Below are positions 8,422 to 16,782 of a stretch of DNA of 64,000 nucleotides, one piece after another (the first letter of the stretch is position 1; each line of letters begins with the position of its first letter). The notes under the pieces were generated by a model. The model was not told where the DNA came from, did no database searches, and was given only the letters and a program-made list of their open reading frames with translations. The position numbers and the translations under genes are program-made. Origin of the DNA: Mariprofundaceae bacterium (GTDB lineage Bacteria > Pseudomonadota > Zetaproteobacteria > Mariprofundales > Mariprofundaceae); NCBI GenBank assembly GCA_021772895.1, contig JAJFLC010000018.1, positions 1 to 64,000 on the forward strand, read 5' to 3'.

Positions 8422-8870
8422 TCTGTTTTTGCCGCCTTATCACTGTGTTCAATCGCCGATTTGAGTGTGTGCCAGCAAAGCGTGGCGCATTTGATCCGCG
8501 AGGGGAATTCTTTCACACCTGCCAATACAGCCAGTTTTCCCAACGTTTCTTCATCCGGTTTTTCAGACATATCAGCCGTTGCCATCTCATGAAATGCTTC
8601 AAACAAGTGTTCAAACTCACGAACCGATTTGCCTTTCAATTTCTCTGTCATCAATGAAGCCGAGGCTGTGGAAATCGAACAGCCCTGCCCTTCAAACTTC
8701 ACCTCTTTGATCATGTCATCATCAATCTGCAAATAGACATGTAACTGATCACCGCACAGCGGATTGTAACCTTCCGCATCATGGCTGCATGGTTCCAGCT
8801 TACCAAAATTACGCGGGCTTTTGGTATGGTCGATGATGACCTGCTGATATAAATCACCCAAGTCAAACAT
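8418..8870 (-). CDS. sufU: SufU/IscU-like sulfur relay or scaffold protein
   Basis: 150 residues. The family's three cysteines are present: GYNPLCGDQL, GQGCSISTASASLM and RIKCATLCWHTL, together with the conserved Asp in CGDQ. The insert between the second and third Cys and the ARxxC-like RIKCATLCW ending are typical of SufU rather than IscU. SufU accepts the persulfide sulfur from SufS. ATG 8870 is preferred (AAGGA about 8 bases upstream); two codons earlier is only a TTG. The gene is separated from sufS by a 103-bp inverted-repeat element. Confidence 0.9.
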   Translation of the reverse strand: MFDLGDLYQQVIIDHTKSPRNFGKLEPCSHDAEGYNPLCGDQLHVYLQIDDDMIKEVKFEGQGCSISTASASLMTEKLKGKSVREFEHLFEAFHEMATADMSEKPDEETLGKLAVLAGVKEFPSRIKCATLCWHTLKSAIEHSDKAAKTE

Positions 8871-8887
8871 ACGCAAATCCTTTTTTT

Positions 8888-8990
8888 ACCACAAAGGCAC
8901 AGAGACATGACCCTTGGAAACCTTCGACGGAAGACAAAGAAAAGGAAAAGCCAATATACTCTACTCTTTGTGCCTCTGTGCCTTTGTGGT
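8888..8990. repeat. 103-bp element with perfect 17-bp inverted ends between sufU and sufS
   Basis: ACCACAAAGGCACAGAG at 8888-8904 is exactly mirrored by CTCTGTGCCTTTGTGGT at 8974-8990. The interior is non-coding. It is a MITE-like or hairpin repeat; its left end matches the left end of the element at 12368 in 15 of 17 positions. In the suf mRNA it would form a long stem between two genes. Confidence 0.85.
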
Positions 8991-8999
8991 TCAAATTCT

Positions 9000-10226
9000 T
9001 CATGCAAACAAATCCCTAGCTTTGATAAGTGCGATGAACAGTGCATCAACTTCAGCTTCCGTATTATAAATAGAGAATGATGCACGTGCCGTAGCAGGAA
9101 CTTTATAAAATTGCATGACTGGCATGGCGCAATGATGCCCGGCACGAATCGCGACACCTTCGCGATCCAGAATCGTACCCAAATCATGCGGATGCACGCC
9201 ATCCATCACAAAAGAAAGGACACAGGCCTTATCCTTCGCCGTACCAATCTGACGCAAACCATCAAAAGCCACTGCTTTTTGCGTTGCGTAGTCCAATAAT
9301 ACTTTCTCACGCTCAGCAATCGCATCAAGCCCGATAGCATTGATATATTCAATCGCCTTAGCAAAACCAATCACACCCGCAATATTGGGCGTGCCAGCTT
9401 CAAACTTATGTGGCAAATCATTGTATTGTGTTTTTTCAAAAGTCACGGTCAGGATCATATCCCCACCACCCTGATAAGGCGGCATCGCATCCAATACGGT
9501 TTCTTTGGCAATCAACACACCCACGCCTGTAGGACCATACATTTTGTGTGCCGATGTAGCATAAAAATCGACATCCAATGCCTGCACATCCACAGCCACA
9601 TGCGCTGCCGCCTGCGCGCCATCCACCAATACCCTGGCTCCCACAGCATGAGCCTGTTTAATGATTGTCCGGATCGGATTAATCGTGCCCAACGCATTGG
9701 ACATATGAACCACACCGACCAGTTTTGTACGTTCAGATAGCAATGTCTCAAAAGCATGCATATCCATTTCGCCGGCTTCGTTCATCGGCACCACTTTTAA
9801 TGTCGCCTCAACCCGCTCACACAACATCTGCCAGGGCACAATGTTGGAGTGGTGTTCCATATGGGTAATGAGTATTTCATCACCCTTACCAACATTCGTA
9901 TCGCCCCAGCTTGATGCCACCAGATTGATACTTTCGGTAGTGCCCCGGGTAAAAATCACTTCTTTTTTGGATCGTGCATTAAAAAACAGTCGGATGGTCT
10001 CACGCGCCGCTTCATAATCTGCTGTAGCCCGTTCGGAAAGTGTATGCACCCCACGATGGATGTTTGCATTGTCTTTTTCATAATAATGCCGAACAGCATC
10101 AATCACACAGTGTGGTTTTTGTGTGGTTGCCGCGTTATCCAGATAAACCAGCGGCTTACCGTAAATTTCCTGATGCAAAATCGGAAAATCACTCCGAATC
10201 GCTTCAGTATCGCAAGGCATTCCCAT
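9000..10226 (-). CDS. sufS: SufS cysteine desulfurase (PLP-dependent)
   Basis: 408 residues, class V aminotransferase fold. It removes sulfur from cysteine, leaving alanine and an enzyme persulfide. Visible are the N-terminal YLDNAATTQKP, the PLP-binding TRGTTESINLVA and HMEHHSNIVPW, the Schiff-base lysine in ATSAHKMYGPTG (Lys228), and the active-site cysteine in IRAGHHCAMPV (Cys366), the short-loop arrangement of SufS. The ATG at 10226 overlaps the sufD stop (TGATG). A GTG one codon earlier and an ATG at 10220 are alternatives. Confidence 0.95.
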   Translation of the reverse strand: MGMPCDTEAIRSDFPILHQEIYGKPLVYLDNAATTQKPHCVIDAVRHYYEKDNANIHRGVHTLSERATADYEAARETIRLFFNARSKKEVIFTRGTTESINLVASSWGDTNVGKGDEILITHMEHHSNIVPWQMLCERVEATLKVVPMNEAGEMDMHAFETLLSERTKLVGVVHMSNALGTINPIRTIIKQAHAVGARVLVDGAQAAAHVAVDVQALDVDFYATSAHKMYGPTGVGVLIAKETVLDAMPPYQGGGDMILTVTFEKTQYNDLPHKFEAGTPNIAGVIGFAKAIEYINAIGLDAIAEREKVLLDYATQKAVAFDGLRQIGTAKDKACVLSFVMDGVHPHDLGTILDREGVAIRAGHHCAMPVMQFYKVPATARASFSIYNTEAEVDALFIALIKARDLFA

Positions 10227-11602
10227 CACCCCAAAAGCCCATCAAGCTCCGCACCGTGCGGCAGCTTCTCAAATGCAATGCGTTCCAGATATTTCCGCAC
10301 CTGTGGCACCTTAATCGCTGTCAGCACTTCATCGGCAAAAGCAAACATCAACACATTGCGTGCTTCATCTTCACTCAATCCACGCGAACGCAAATAAAAC
10401 AACTGTTTCATATCCAGTTGGCCCACCGTTGCACCATGTGCGCACTTCACATCATCCGCATAAATTTCCAGATCAGGCTTGGTATCAATTTCAGCTTGAT
10501 CTGAAAGTAAAAGATTGGCATTCGATTGAGCCGAATCCGTTTGATCGGCATTTTCATGAACAACAACCTTGCCATTAAAAACTGCCCGGGCACGACCATC
10601 AATCACGCCTTTATAAGATTCACGGCTTCGACAATTGGGCCGGACATGATCAATACGCGTGTGATGATCCACATGCTGCCTGCCGCCTACCAAATAGAGC
10701 CCGTTAAGTGCGCATTCCGCTCCCTCACCGTTCATTTCAACATGAATATCTCTCCGTGAAAGTGCTGCCCCAAACGCAACCGAGTGTGAGTGATAGTAGC
10801 TGTCCCGGTGCTGATGCACTCGGATCGAGCCAATATTCACTTCCTTACTGCCTGATTGCTGTAGTTTATAGTGCTCAAGCCTGCCGCCTGCATGCAACTC
10901 CACATCAGTCCCTGCATTGATAAAAGCTGTGCTTTCGCCAATTGAAGCATAATGCTCAATCACCGTGACCTGACTACACTCGCCTGCAACAATAAGGTTT
11001 TTAATGTGGTAAGAAGCACTATCCCCGGAAGCTGATAGAAAAAGGCAATGTAAAGGCTGCTCAACCACAACCCCATCCGGAATTTCCAGGTAAACACCAT
11101 CGCTCATCATGGCGTTGTTTAATGCTGCAAAAGCACCGGACACATGCTGATCGTGAAGATAGGCCTCAATAACATCCGGTTCTTTTGCAAACATGTCGGC
11201 CATGCTTTCGATACGTACGCCTGCTGGAATGTTTTTCAGCGAGGATAACGCCTGTGAAACCTTCCCATCGATCATCACAACCCGGAGACTATCCAAATCG
11301 TCAAAAGAGAAAGCGGTAAGCATTTCTTCAGAAACATTCAAAGATGGCATTTCAACTGAGTCAGCAAGCAACCTGTCCAGATACTTTTTAACATCCGTAT
11401 ATTTCCACGCCTCATGCCGTGTGTTTGGCATGCCCTGACTGACAACCTGATCCATGGCGCTCTTACGCAAAACACGCACCCATGATTCATGCGCCCCCGG
11501 CAATGACTTTTGAGTTTCGACAAAGCGATCCTGAAGTTGTTCGGTGAACGTTGCAGATTCGCTCATACGGTCATGCACGTGATCGTTCATCTGATCATTC
11601 AT
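10226..11602 (-). CDS. sufD: SufD, Fe-S scaffold subunit
   Basis: 458 residues. Shares the right-handed beta-helix C-terminal half of the SufB/SufD family (DSYYHSHSVAFGAALSRRD, VDHHTRIDHVRPNCRSRESY, DDVKCAHGATVGQLD, LFYLRSRGLSEDEARNVLM). The His in CAHGATVG matches the SufD residue implicated in cluster assembly with SufB. It functions in the SufBC2D complex, where SufB-SufD form the nascent cluster. The ATG at 11602 overlaps the sufC stop (ATGA) and is preceded by AAGAGG. Later in-frame ATGs (11590, 11566) would trim a Met/Asp/His-rich tail. Confidence 0.93.
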   Translation of the reverse strand: MNDQMNDHVHDRMSESATFTEQLQDRFVETQKSLPGAHESWVRVLRKSAMDQVVSQGMPNTRHEAWKYTDVKKYLDRLLADSVEMPSLNVSEEMLTAFSFDDLDSLRVVMIDGKVSQALSSLKNIPAGVRIESMADMFAKEPDVIEAYLHDQHVSGAFAALNNAMMSDGVYLEIPDGVVVEQPLHCLFLSASGDSASYHIKNLIVAGECSQVTVIEHYASIGESTAFINAGTDVELHAGGRLEHYKLQQSGSKEVNIGSIRVHQHRDSYYHSHSVAFGAALSRRDIHVEMNGEGAECALNGLYLVGGRQHVDHHTRIDHVRPNCRSRESYKGVIDGRARAVFNGKVVVHENADQTDSAQSNANLLLSDQAEIDTKPDLEIYADDVKCAHGATVGQLDMKQLFYLRSRGLSEDEARNVLMFAFADEVLTAIKVPQVRKYLERIAFEKLPHGAELDGLLG

Positions 11603-12351
11603 GCAGTGGCCTCTTGCAGAACCCAATCATAACCACGTTTTTCAAGTTCCAGTGCCAGCTCTTTACCGCCACTTTTCAGAATCTGACCATCTGCCAGTAC
11701 ATGAACCACATCCGGCTCAATATAATCGAGAAGTCTTTGATAATGCGTAACCAGAACCACTGCACGATCCGGACTGCGGAGCTTGTTGACCCCTCCAGCC
11801 ACAATGCGTAAGGCATCAATATCCAAACCTGAATCTGTTTCATCCAGCAGGGCAAGATCCGGTTCCAGCACTGCCATTTGAAAAATCTCATTGCGTTTTT
11901 TCTCACCACCGGAAAAACCTTCATTCACGGAACGGCTCAAAAAGGAATGATCAAGCTCAACAAGATCCGCCTTCTTTTTCACAATTTGCATAAAATCGAT
12001 TGCGTCTAACTCGTCCAGACCCATATGTTTACGTTTTGCATTCAAGCCTGCTTTTAAAAGATAGGTATTATTCACACCTGGAATTTCCACCGGATATTGA
12101 AATGCAAGGAACACACCTTCCCATGCACGTTCTTCGGGGCTCATCTCAAGCAGCTCCTTACCCTTATAGATCACAGAACCCTGAGTTATCTCATAACCAT
12201 CCCGACCCGCAATCACATTAGACAATGTGCTTTTTCCAGAACCATTGGGCCCCATAATCGCGTGAATTTCGCCAGCCTTCACATCAAGATCAATCCCCTT
12301 AAGGATCTCTTTGCCAGCCACTGAGGCGTACAGGTTTTCAATCTTTAACAT
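11599..12351 (-). CDS. sufC: SufC ATPase of the Fe-S assembly complex
   Basis: 250 residues, soluble ABC-type ATPase. Walker A is MGPNGSGKSTLSN, the Q-loop AFQYPVEIPG, the ABC signature GFSGGEKKRNEI, Walker B LALLDETDSGLD and the switch His in VLVTHYQRLL. The FQYPVEIPGV and SGGEKKRNEI variants are diagnostic of SufC rather than a transporter. ATP hydrolysis drives rearrangement of SufB-SufD during cluster formation. A 455-bp gap carrying a repeat-bounded insertion separates it from sufB, while it is tightly coupled to sufD. Confidence 0.95.
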   Translation of the reverse strand: MLKIENLYASVAGKEILKGIDLDVKAGEIHAIMGPNGSGKSTLSNVIAGRDGYEITQGSVIYKGKELLEMSPEERAWEGVFLAFQYPVEIPGVNNTYLLKAGLNAKRKHMGLDELDAIDFMQIVKKKADLVELDHSFLSRSVNEGFSGGEKKRNEIFQMAVLEPDLALLDETDSGLDIDALRIVAGGVNKLRSPDRAVVLVTHYQRLLDYIEPDVVHVLADGQILKSGGKELALELEKRGYDWVLQEATA

Positions 12352-12367
12352 GTTTCAAATCCTTTTA

Positions 12368-12797
12368 ACCACAAAGTCACGGAGACACAAAGTTTTCATA
12401 ATGCAACCCGTTTAATGCCATCTTTTATTCTTGCTGTATTGAAATTGATTAATAACCCCAAACGACTATCTGCAAGCTTCAGATAAGTGAGTAGTTGTGC
12501 TTTATGAACATTATTCAGTTGTTCAACAGCTTTTATCTCTAGAATAATCTTTTCTTCAACCCAAATATCGAGACGAAATCCGGTATCCAACTTTATTCCA
12601 TCATACATAATTGGTAATGACACTTGCCTCTGGAAAGTAACTCCCCGTTTGTTCAGTTCATGACACAAACAAACTTCGTAAACTGACTCAAGCAGCCCAG
12701 CACCCAACTCTGTATGAACACAATAAGCTGCATCGACAATGACTCGTGACAGCTCATTGATTTCATCACTGATCGCTTCTCTTCGTGTCTTCGTGGT
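12368..12797. mobile_element. 430-bp cassette with imperfect inverted ends carrying a GxxExxY gene, inserted between sufB and sufC
   Basis: The left end ACCACAAAGTCACGGAG (12368-12384, continuing ACACAAAG to 12392) and right end CTTCGTGTCTTCGTGGT (12781-12797) are imperfect inverted repeats. Nearly the whole interval is filled by a GxxExxY-family frame. Such accacgaagacacgaag-type repeats are often seen beside GxxExxY genes. Treating the unit as a mobile or formerly mobile cassette is inference; no transposase is present and no target duplication was established. Confidence 0.55.
12396..12707 (-). CDS. GxxExxY-family protein, probably with a damaged 5' end
   Basis: The family motif GAGLLESVYEVCLCHEL gives it its name (G-x-x-E-x-x-Y), followed by a PD-(D/E)XK-like core: LDTGFRLDIWVEEKIILEIKAV and the QLLTYLKLADSRLGLLINFN strand-helix. 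The family is widespread in environmental bacteria with unknown function. The TTG at 12707 is only the first possible start codon. The frame continues upstream with family-like residues (EINELSRVIVDAAYCVHTEL) to a stop at 12798-12800, without an ATG, GTG or TTG. The ATG at 12801 (MNHEDTKRSDQ, stop at 12766-12768) is in another frame. A frameshift near 12770-12795 is the simplest reading, so the gene may be a pseudogene. Confidence 0.7.
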   Translation of the reverse strand: MGAGLLESVYEVCLCHELNKRGVTFQRQVSLPIMYDGIKLDTGFRLDIWVEEKIILEIKAVEQLNNVHKAQLLTYLKLADSRLGLLINFNTARIKDGIKRVAL

Positions 12798-12806
12798 TCA
12801 TATTCT

Positions 12807-14264
12807 TTATCCCACGGCCCCTTCCAAACTCACTTCCATGAGTCGATTCGCTTCAACCGCAAATTCCATAGGCAATTCATTAAACACTTCTTTACAAAAA
12901 CCATTCACAATCAATGAAACAGCATCCTCTTCAGAGATACCGCGTTGCTGGCAATAAAATAACTGATCTTCGCCAATTTTTGATGTGGTAGCTTCATGCT
13001 CCACAATGGCAGTCGAATTTTTCACCTCAACATAAGGAAACGTATGTGCGCCGCACGTTTTACCTAGCAACAACGAATCACATTGTGTGTAGTTACGCGC
13101 ACCTTCTGCATCTTTACCGATACGCACCAGCCCACGATAAGATTGCTGGCCGTGTCCTGCTGAGATTCCTTTGGCAATAATGGTACTTGTTGTATTTCTG
13201 CCAAGGTGAATCATCTTTGTGCCCGTATCGGCCTGCTGATAATTACTGGTCAGCGCTACCGAATAAAACTCACCCACTGAATCATCACCTTTCAGCACAC
13301 AGCTCGGATATTTCCACGTAATCGCACTGCCTGTTTCAACCTGAGTCCATGAAATTTTGGCCCGATCGCCCCTGCATTCACCACGTTTGGTCACAAAATT
13401 ATAGATTCCACCCACGCCATTTTCATCACCCGGATACCAGTTCTGAACCGTAGAATATTTAATCTGAGCATCTTCAAGTGCCACAAGCTCGACAACAGCA
13501 GCATGTAGCTGATTTTCATCACGCATTGGAGCCGTACAGCCTTCAAGATAGCTCACATATGATCCCTCTTCCGCAATGATCAAAGTGCGCTCAAACTGAC
13601 CGGTATTCATCGCATTGATGCGAAAATAGGTTGAAAGTTCCATCGGGCTGCGTACCCCCTTCGGGATAAAGACAAACGAACCATCCGTGAACACCGCTGA
13701 ATTCAGTGCCGCAAAAAAGTTATCGCCAGTTGGCACAACCGAACCAAGGTACTGCTGTACCAATTCAGGATAATCACGCACAGCCTCTGAAATCGGGCAA
13801 AAAATTACACCTGCCTCTTTGAGTTTTCCCTTAAATGTCGTTGCAACCGAAACAGAATCAAACACGGCATCAACGGCCACATTTTTTACGCCGGCCAAAA
13901 ATGCCTGTTCACGCAGCGGAATGCCCAGCTTGTCATACGTCTCTAAAAGCTTTGGATCAACCTCATCAAGGCTCTTTGGCGCGTCATCATCAGATTTAGG
14001 TGCCGAATAGTAAGAGATTGATTGATAATCAATCGCCTCATGATGCACATTGGCCCACTGCGGCTCAGCCATTGTCTGCCAATGGCGAAATGCCTCCAAT
14101 CGCCAATTCAACAACCATTCAGGTTCATCTTTTTTGGCGGATATGGCACGAACCACATCCTCATCAAGACCTGGTGGTAACGTATCCGAATCAATATCAG
14201 TGATAAATCCCGCTTCATACTCCCGAGATTTAAGCTGCTCAGTCAGCTCTTCATTTGTTGCCAT
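12807..14264 (-). CDS. sufB: SufB, Fe-S scaffold subunit
   Basis: 485 residues, the usual SufB length. Signature blocks include [80 protein letters not shown] and [20 protein letters not shown] with [20 protein letters not shown]. The Cys in KTCGAHTFP and the Glu of the [12 protein letters not shown] strand correspond to residues used in cluster assembly with SufD. The ATG overlaps the sufR stop by one base (TAATG). It is first structural gene of the operon and forms SufBC2D with the downstream genes. Confidence 0.95.
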   Translation of the reverse strand: MATNEELTEQLKSREYEAGFITDIDSDTLPPGLDEDVVRAISAKKDEPEWLLNWRLEAFRHWQTMAEPQWANVHHEAIDYQSISYYSAPKSDDDAPKSLDEVDPKLLETYDKLGIPLREQAFLAGVKNVAVDAVFDSVSVATTFKGKLKEAGVIFCPISEAVRDYPELVQQYLGSVVPTGDNFFAALNSAVFTDGSFVFIPKGVRSPMELSTYFRINAMNTGQFERTLIIAEEGSYVSYLEGCTAPMRDENQLHAAVVELVALEDAQIKYSTVQNWYPGDENGVGGIYNFVTKRGECRGDRAKISWTQVETGSAITWKYPSCVLKGDDSVGEFYSVALTSNYQQADTGTKMIHLGRNTTSTIIAKGISAGHGQQSYRGLVRIGKDAEGARNYTQCDSLLLGKTCGAHTFPYVEVKNSTAIVEHEATTSKIGEDQLFYCQQRGISEEDAVSLIVNGFCKEVFNELPMEFAVEANRLMEVSLEGAVG

Positions 14265-14749
14265 TATGCAGCCTCATAATTTTCTTTCGAAGATGAATCA
14301 ATCGAACTAATGGATAGAACTTTCTTCAAAGAAAAAACCGGCATAAAATCCTTTTCAGTCATATCCTTCAATGAGATATTATCGAGTGCGCCACGCACAG
14401 CTTCGTTAATCCGCTTCCAGTTATTCTGGGTTGAACAGAACGGCAACTGCTCACACTCACCATCATCGAGATTACATTCGGTCAGTGCGATATTTCCTTC
14501 AAAGCAATCAATGATTTCTCGCACAGATACTTCACCGGCCGGTCTCGCCAGACGATAACCACCTTTTGCACCACGAATGGACTCCAACAAACCAGCACCC
14601 AGAAGGGCCTGTAAAACTTTGCTCACAGTCGGAGAAGGAATATGTGTCGCGTTGGAAAGATCATTGGATGCAAACAAGCAAGCTTCATCCGCCGCCATAT
14701 GTGTTAACAACAGTATCCCATAGTCCGTCAATTTGGTCAGCCTGAGCAT
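14264..14749 (-). CDS. sufR: Rrf2-family SUF regulator
   Basis: 161 residues. An N-terminal winged helix ([19 protein letters not shown], then [20 protein letters not shown] and [20 protein letters not shown]) identifies the Rrf2/IscR family. Three cysteines, [18 protein letters not shown], are in the cluster-ligand loop, so it probably senses Fe-S status and represses the operon when clusters are plentiful. ATG 14749 has GAGAAAG upstream. It heads the suf operon. An inverted repeat overlapping its promoter (14781-14805) is a likely autoregulatory site. Confidence 0.9.
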   Translation of the reverse strand: MLRLTKLTDYGILLLTHMAADEACLFASNDLSNATHIPSPTVSKVLQALLGAGLLESIRGAKGGYRLARPAGEVSVREIIDCFEGNIALTECNLDDGECEQLPFCSTQNNWKRINEAVRGALDNISLKDMTEKDFMPVFSLKKVLSISSIDSSSKENYEAA

Positions 14750-14780
14750 ATCTTTCTCACAACCATGCACTCCCGAAATA

Positions 14781-14819
14781 AATCAGGAGCATTCTAATCC
14801 TGATTAAAAAGCTCTTCAA
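14781..14819 (-). promoter_or_regulatory. Probable suf promoter with overlapping Rrf2 operator
   Basis: On the minus strand a -35 TTGAAG (14814-14819) and a -10 TAGAAT (14791-14796) are separated by 17 bp. Over the -10 lies an inverted repeat, AATCAGGA (14781-14788) and TCCTGATT (14798-14805), with 9 bp between arms. This is about 32 bp before the sufR ATG. Position and symmetry suit autorepression by the Rrf2 regulator. The match to a known IscR/SufR consensus was not tested. Confidence 0.65.
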
Positions 14820-15172
14820 CACACAATATGTAAGGATATATAAAAATGATTCACTACGGAAAATCAAAAGGGAAAATTTAAGAGTGTTTTGAAAAAGCCA
14901 GAGTCTTCGTATAGACCATAGATAGCTTGCCAAAGCCATGTACGCGAAGCGTTTTATTTTGTGAGTAAAGGAAAAATCGGGCTTTTGCCTTTACATGCTG
15001 AAAATTACATGGGCGCAGTTCTTCAGAATACCATTAAGTCGTAACGAGTGCTTTCAAGCAAATTGAAGCTCATAAAAAAAACAAGCACAGAAAGCCAACA
15101 CTATTACAACAAAAAGAGCCATAACTTTAGAAAAATGCAAAGTTTAACGCATCCACATCAAACCAAAGTCAT
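14820..15172. other. AT-rich intergenic region between the suf promoter and cyc2 terminator
   Basis: No convincing coding frame, RNA gene or repeat is visible. Short frames here lack ribosome sites and family resemblance. It separates the 5' end of the suf operon from the 3' end of the cytochrome-porin gene. Confidence 0.6.
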
Positions 15173-15207
15173 ACAAAAAAAAGAGGGGACCCGAAGGCCC
15201 CCTCTCT
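15173..15207 (-). terminator. Rho-independent terminator of the cytochrome-porin gene
   Basis: Stem AGAGGGG (15182-15188) / CCCCTCT (15199-15205) with a 10-base loop, followed on the minus strand by a run of eight or more U residues (15173-15181). It lies about 25 bp past the stop codon. Confidence 0.85.
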
Positions 15208-15230
15208 AAACAGAGAATCCCGAAGGAATC

Positions 15231-16496
15231 TTAGTATACGTACTCGACCTGTAGAGTCGTAGAGTTCAACTTAGAGCTAGTCACGCCAGCAGTCTTAAAC
15301 TTAATTGCGTTATACTCAAGATCCAAAGTCAGGTTCTGAGCAACGTCATACCACACACCAGCAATGAAGTTGTTGTACTTAACGTCGTTTACACCAACTG
15401 CAGTACCGGAAGTCTTAGCATAATCATAACCCAAACGCACACCCGCTTGACCGAATGCAATATTCACATATGGATTAAAACCAGTAACCTTTGTCTTCAA
15501 GCCTGTAAGTGTTGTTGTAGTTTCAGCCTTAAGAACGACTGGCATGTAGAAACCAATCGATGCATCACCCATGTCACCCTGAATCTGAAAGTCCAGACCG
15601 AATTCTTTGCGGTTATTCTTAGGAGCACCAGTCTGCTTATGGTTCGCTGCATCAACACTTGCAAACCAACCACCAGCAACAACATCCAAACCACCTAGTT
15701 CGCCAGTATAAGCAGCACGCAGATATGGGCTCAGTGTCATGTCGATACCAGCGTTACCAGCAGCAGTACCACCAACAGGGGTAATACCAGCAACTGCGAA
15801 GTATACAGAATCAGCCAAATGACCATATACACCAAGACCACTCACACCAGTATGCATTACTGTTGAACGCAGTGATTGAGCACGCGTCTGAATACCACGA
15901 ACGTTACGGGAAACTGCATTTGATGGATCATTAAAGACCGAAGGTGCACCCAAAGCATCAGTTGTACCAAATGCTAGAGCAACGATACCTGCATCCAAAT
16001 CAAATACATAAGCAAGCTTAGCACCCAACAGGCCAGTAGCGCCTTCAATCACACTCCATTCGTTGAAGATACCAGTGTGCTCACCTAGACGACCACCAAA
16101 CAGCAGAGCTGCTTCATCAGGAAACTGAAGAGCAACAGCAGAACTAGCAGGACCAGTACCAATTGGACCACCCTTTGCCGTTACTACGCCAGCAGCATTT
16201 TTAGTAGAACCATGAGCAAAACGAGCCTTCATTAGGAAAGCCGCGTTGAATACTGCAGGTAGAGACAGATGCTCATCTTCGATTAGAGCCTGTTCGCCCA
16301 TGTCGCGGAAAGCATTCATACGGAAGTTACGACCAAAAGCGGTCAGACGTGGAATTGCCTGGAAATGGCAGTTCAAACATGCAGCGCCAGTCTGACGTGC
16401 AAATGCTGGTACAGCTTCAGAAGTAGTTGGAGCAACTGCAACAGCAGAAACAGCAACAACAGCGAAAGCTACAGCAGAAAAAAGCATTTTTTTCAT
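15231..16496 (-). CDS. cyc2: Cyc2-like outer-membrane monoheme cytochrome-porin
   Basis: 421 residues. A signal peptide (~1-28, ending TTSEA) is followed by VPAFARQTGAACLNCHFQAI, a single CxxCH heme site (Cys40, Cys43, His44), then LTAFGRNFRMNAF and EDEHLSLPAVFNAAFL. The remainder is alternating, aromatic-rich beta-strand sequence ending in VEYVY with a terminal aromatic, as expected of an outer-membrane barrel. A short heme domain fused to a ~16-strand porin is the architecture of Cyc2, the Fe(II) oxidase of iron-oxidising bacteria. The FARQTG-CxxCHF-P-L-FGR-F pattern matches that family. Related porin-cytochromes of non-iron-oxidisers cannot be excluded. It is monocistronic, with ribosome site GAGGATAAC and its own terminator. 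Confidence 0.75.
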   Translation of the reverse strand: MKKMLFSAVAFAVVAVSAVAVAPTTSEAVPAFARQTGAACLNCHFQAIPRLTAFGRNFRMNAFRDMGEQALIEDEHLSLPAVFNAAFLMKARFAHGSTKNAAGVVTAKGGPIGTGPASSAVALQFPDEAALLFGGRLGEHTGIFNEWSVIEGATGLLGAKLAYVFDLDAGIVALAFGTTDALGAPSVFNDPSNAVSRNVRGIQTRAQSLRSTVMHTGVSGLGVYGHLADSVYFAVAGITPVGGTAAGNAGIDMTLSPYLRAAYTGELGGLDVVAGGWFASVDAANHKQTGAPKNNRKEFGLDFQIQGDMGDASIGFYMPVVLKAETTTTLTGLKTKVTGFNPYVNIAFGQAGVRLGYDYAKTSGTAVGVNDVKYNNFIAGVWYDVAQNLTLDLEYNAIKFKTAGVTSSKLNSTTLQVEYVY

Positions 16497-16689
16497 AGTA
16501 TTGTTATCCTCTTAATAAATTTGATTCACTTTAAAGTAAACCAGTAAAAAATTTGTTCTCCCCTCCGTTTCTGCGCCTCTCTTCGACCTGCTGCTGAGTC
16601 ATTTAACACATGCCCAGTCAACAGAGATTTGCGCAAACCTTTCTGGAAGTACGCGGCTAACGTTGCGTGTTCTACACCACAGGGTCAAC

Positions 16690-16713
16690 ATGACACACCT
16701 CTTCATGTGTCAT
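16690..16713. promoter_or_regulatory. Inverted repeat between divergent cytochrome-porin and glutamate-cysteine ligase genes
   Basis: ATGACACA (16690-16697) and TGTGTCAT (16706-16713) with an 8-base centre. It lies in the only sizeable divergent spacer here (16497-16782). It could be an operator or a hairpin in the leader of either gene; no regulator is identified. Confidence 0.35.
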
Positions 16714-16782
16714 TTTGATACACCTTCGCACTTCATTTGATATGAATAGCAATCCTGCAAAAATCTGCATAGCTTCCACTGC

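Noticed and set aside
14757-14939. 60-residue frame upstream of sufR
   Set aside because: It covers the proposed suf promoter/operator and lacks a start site; composition is that of AT-rich spacer.
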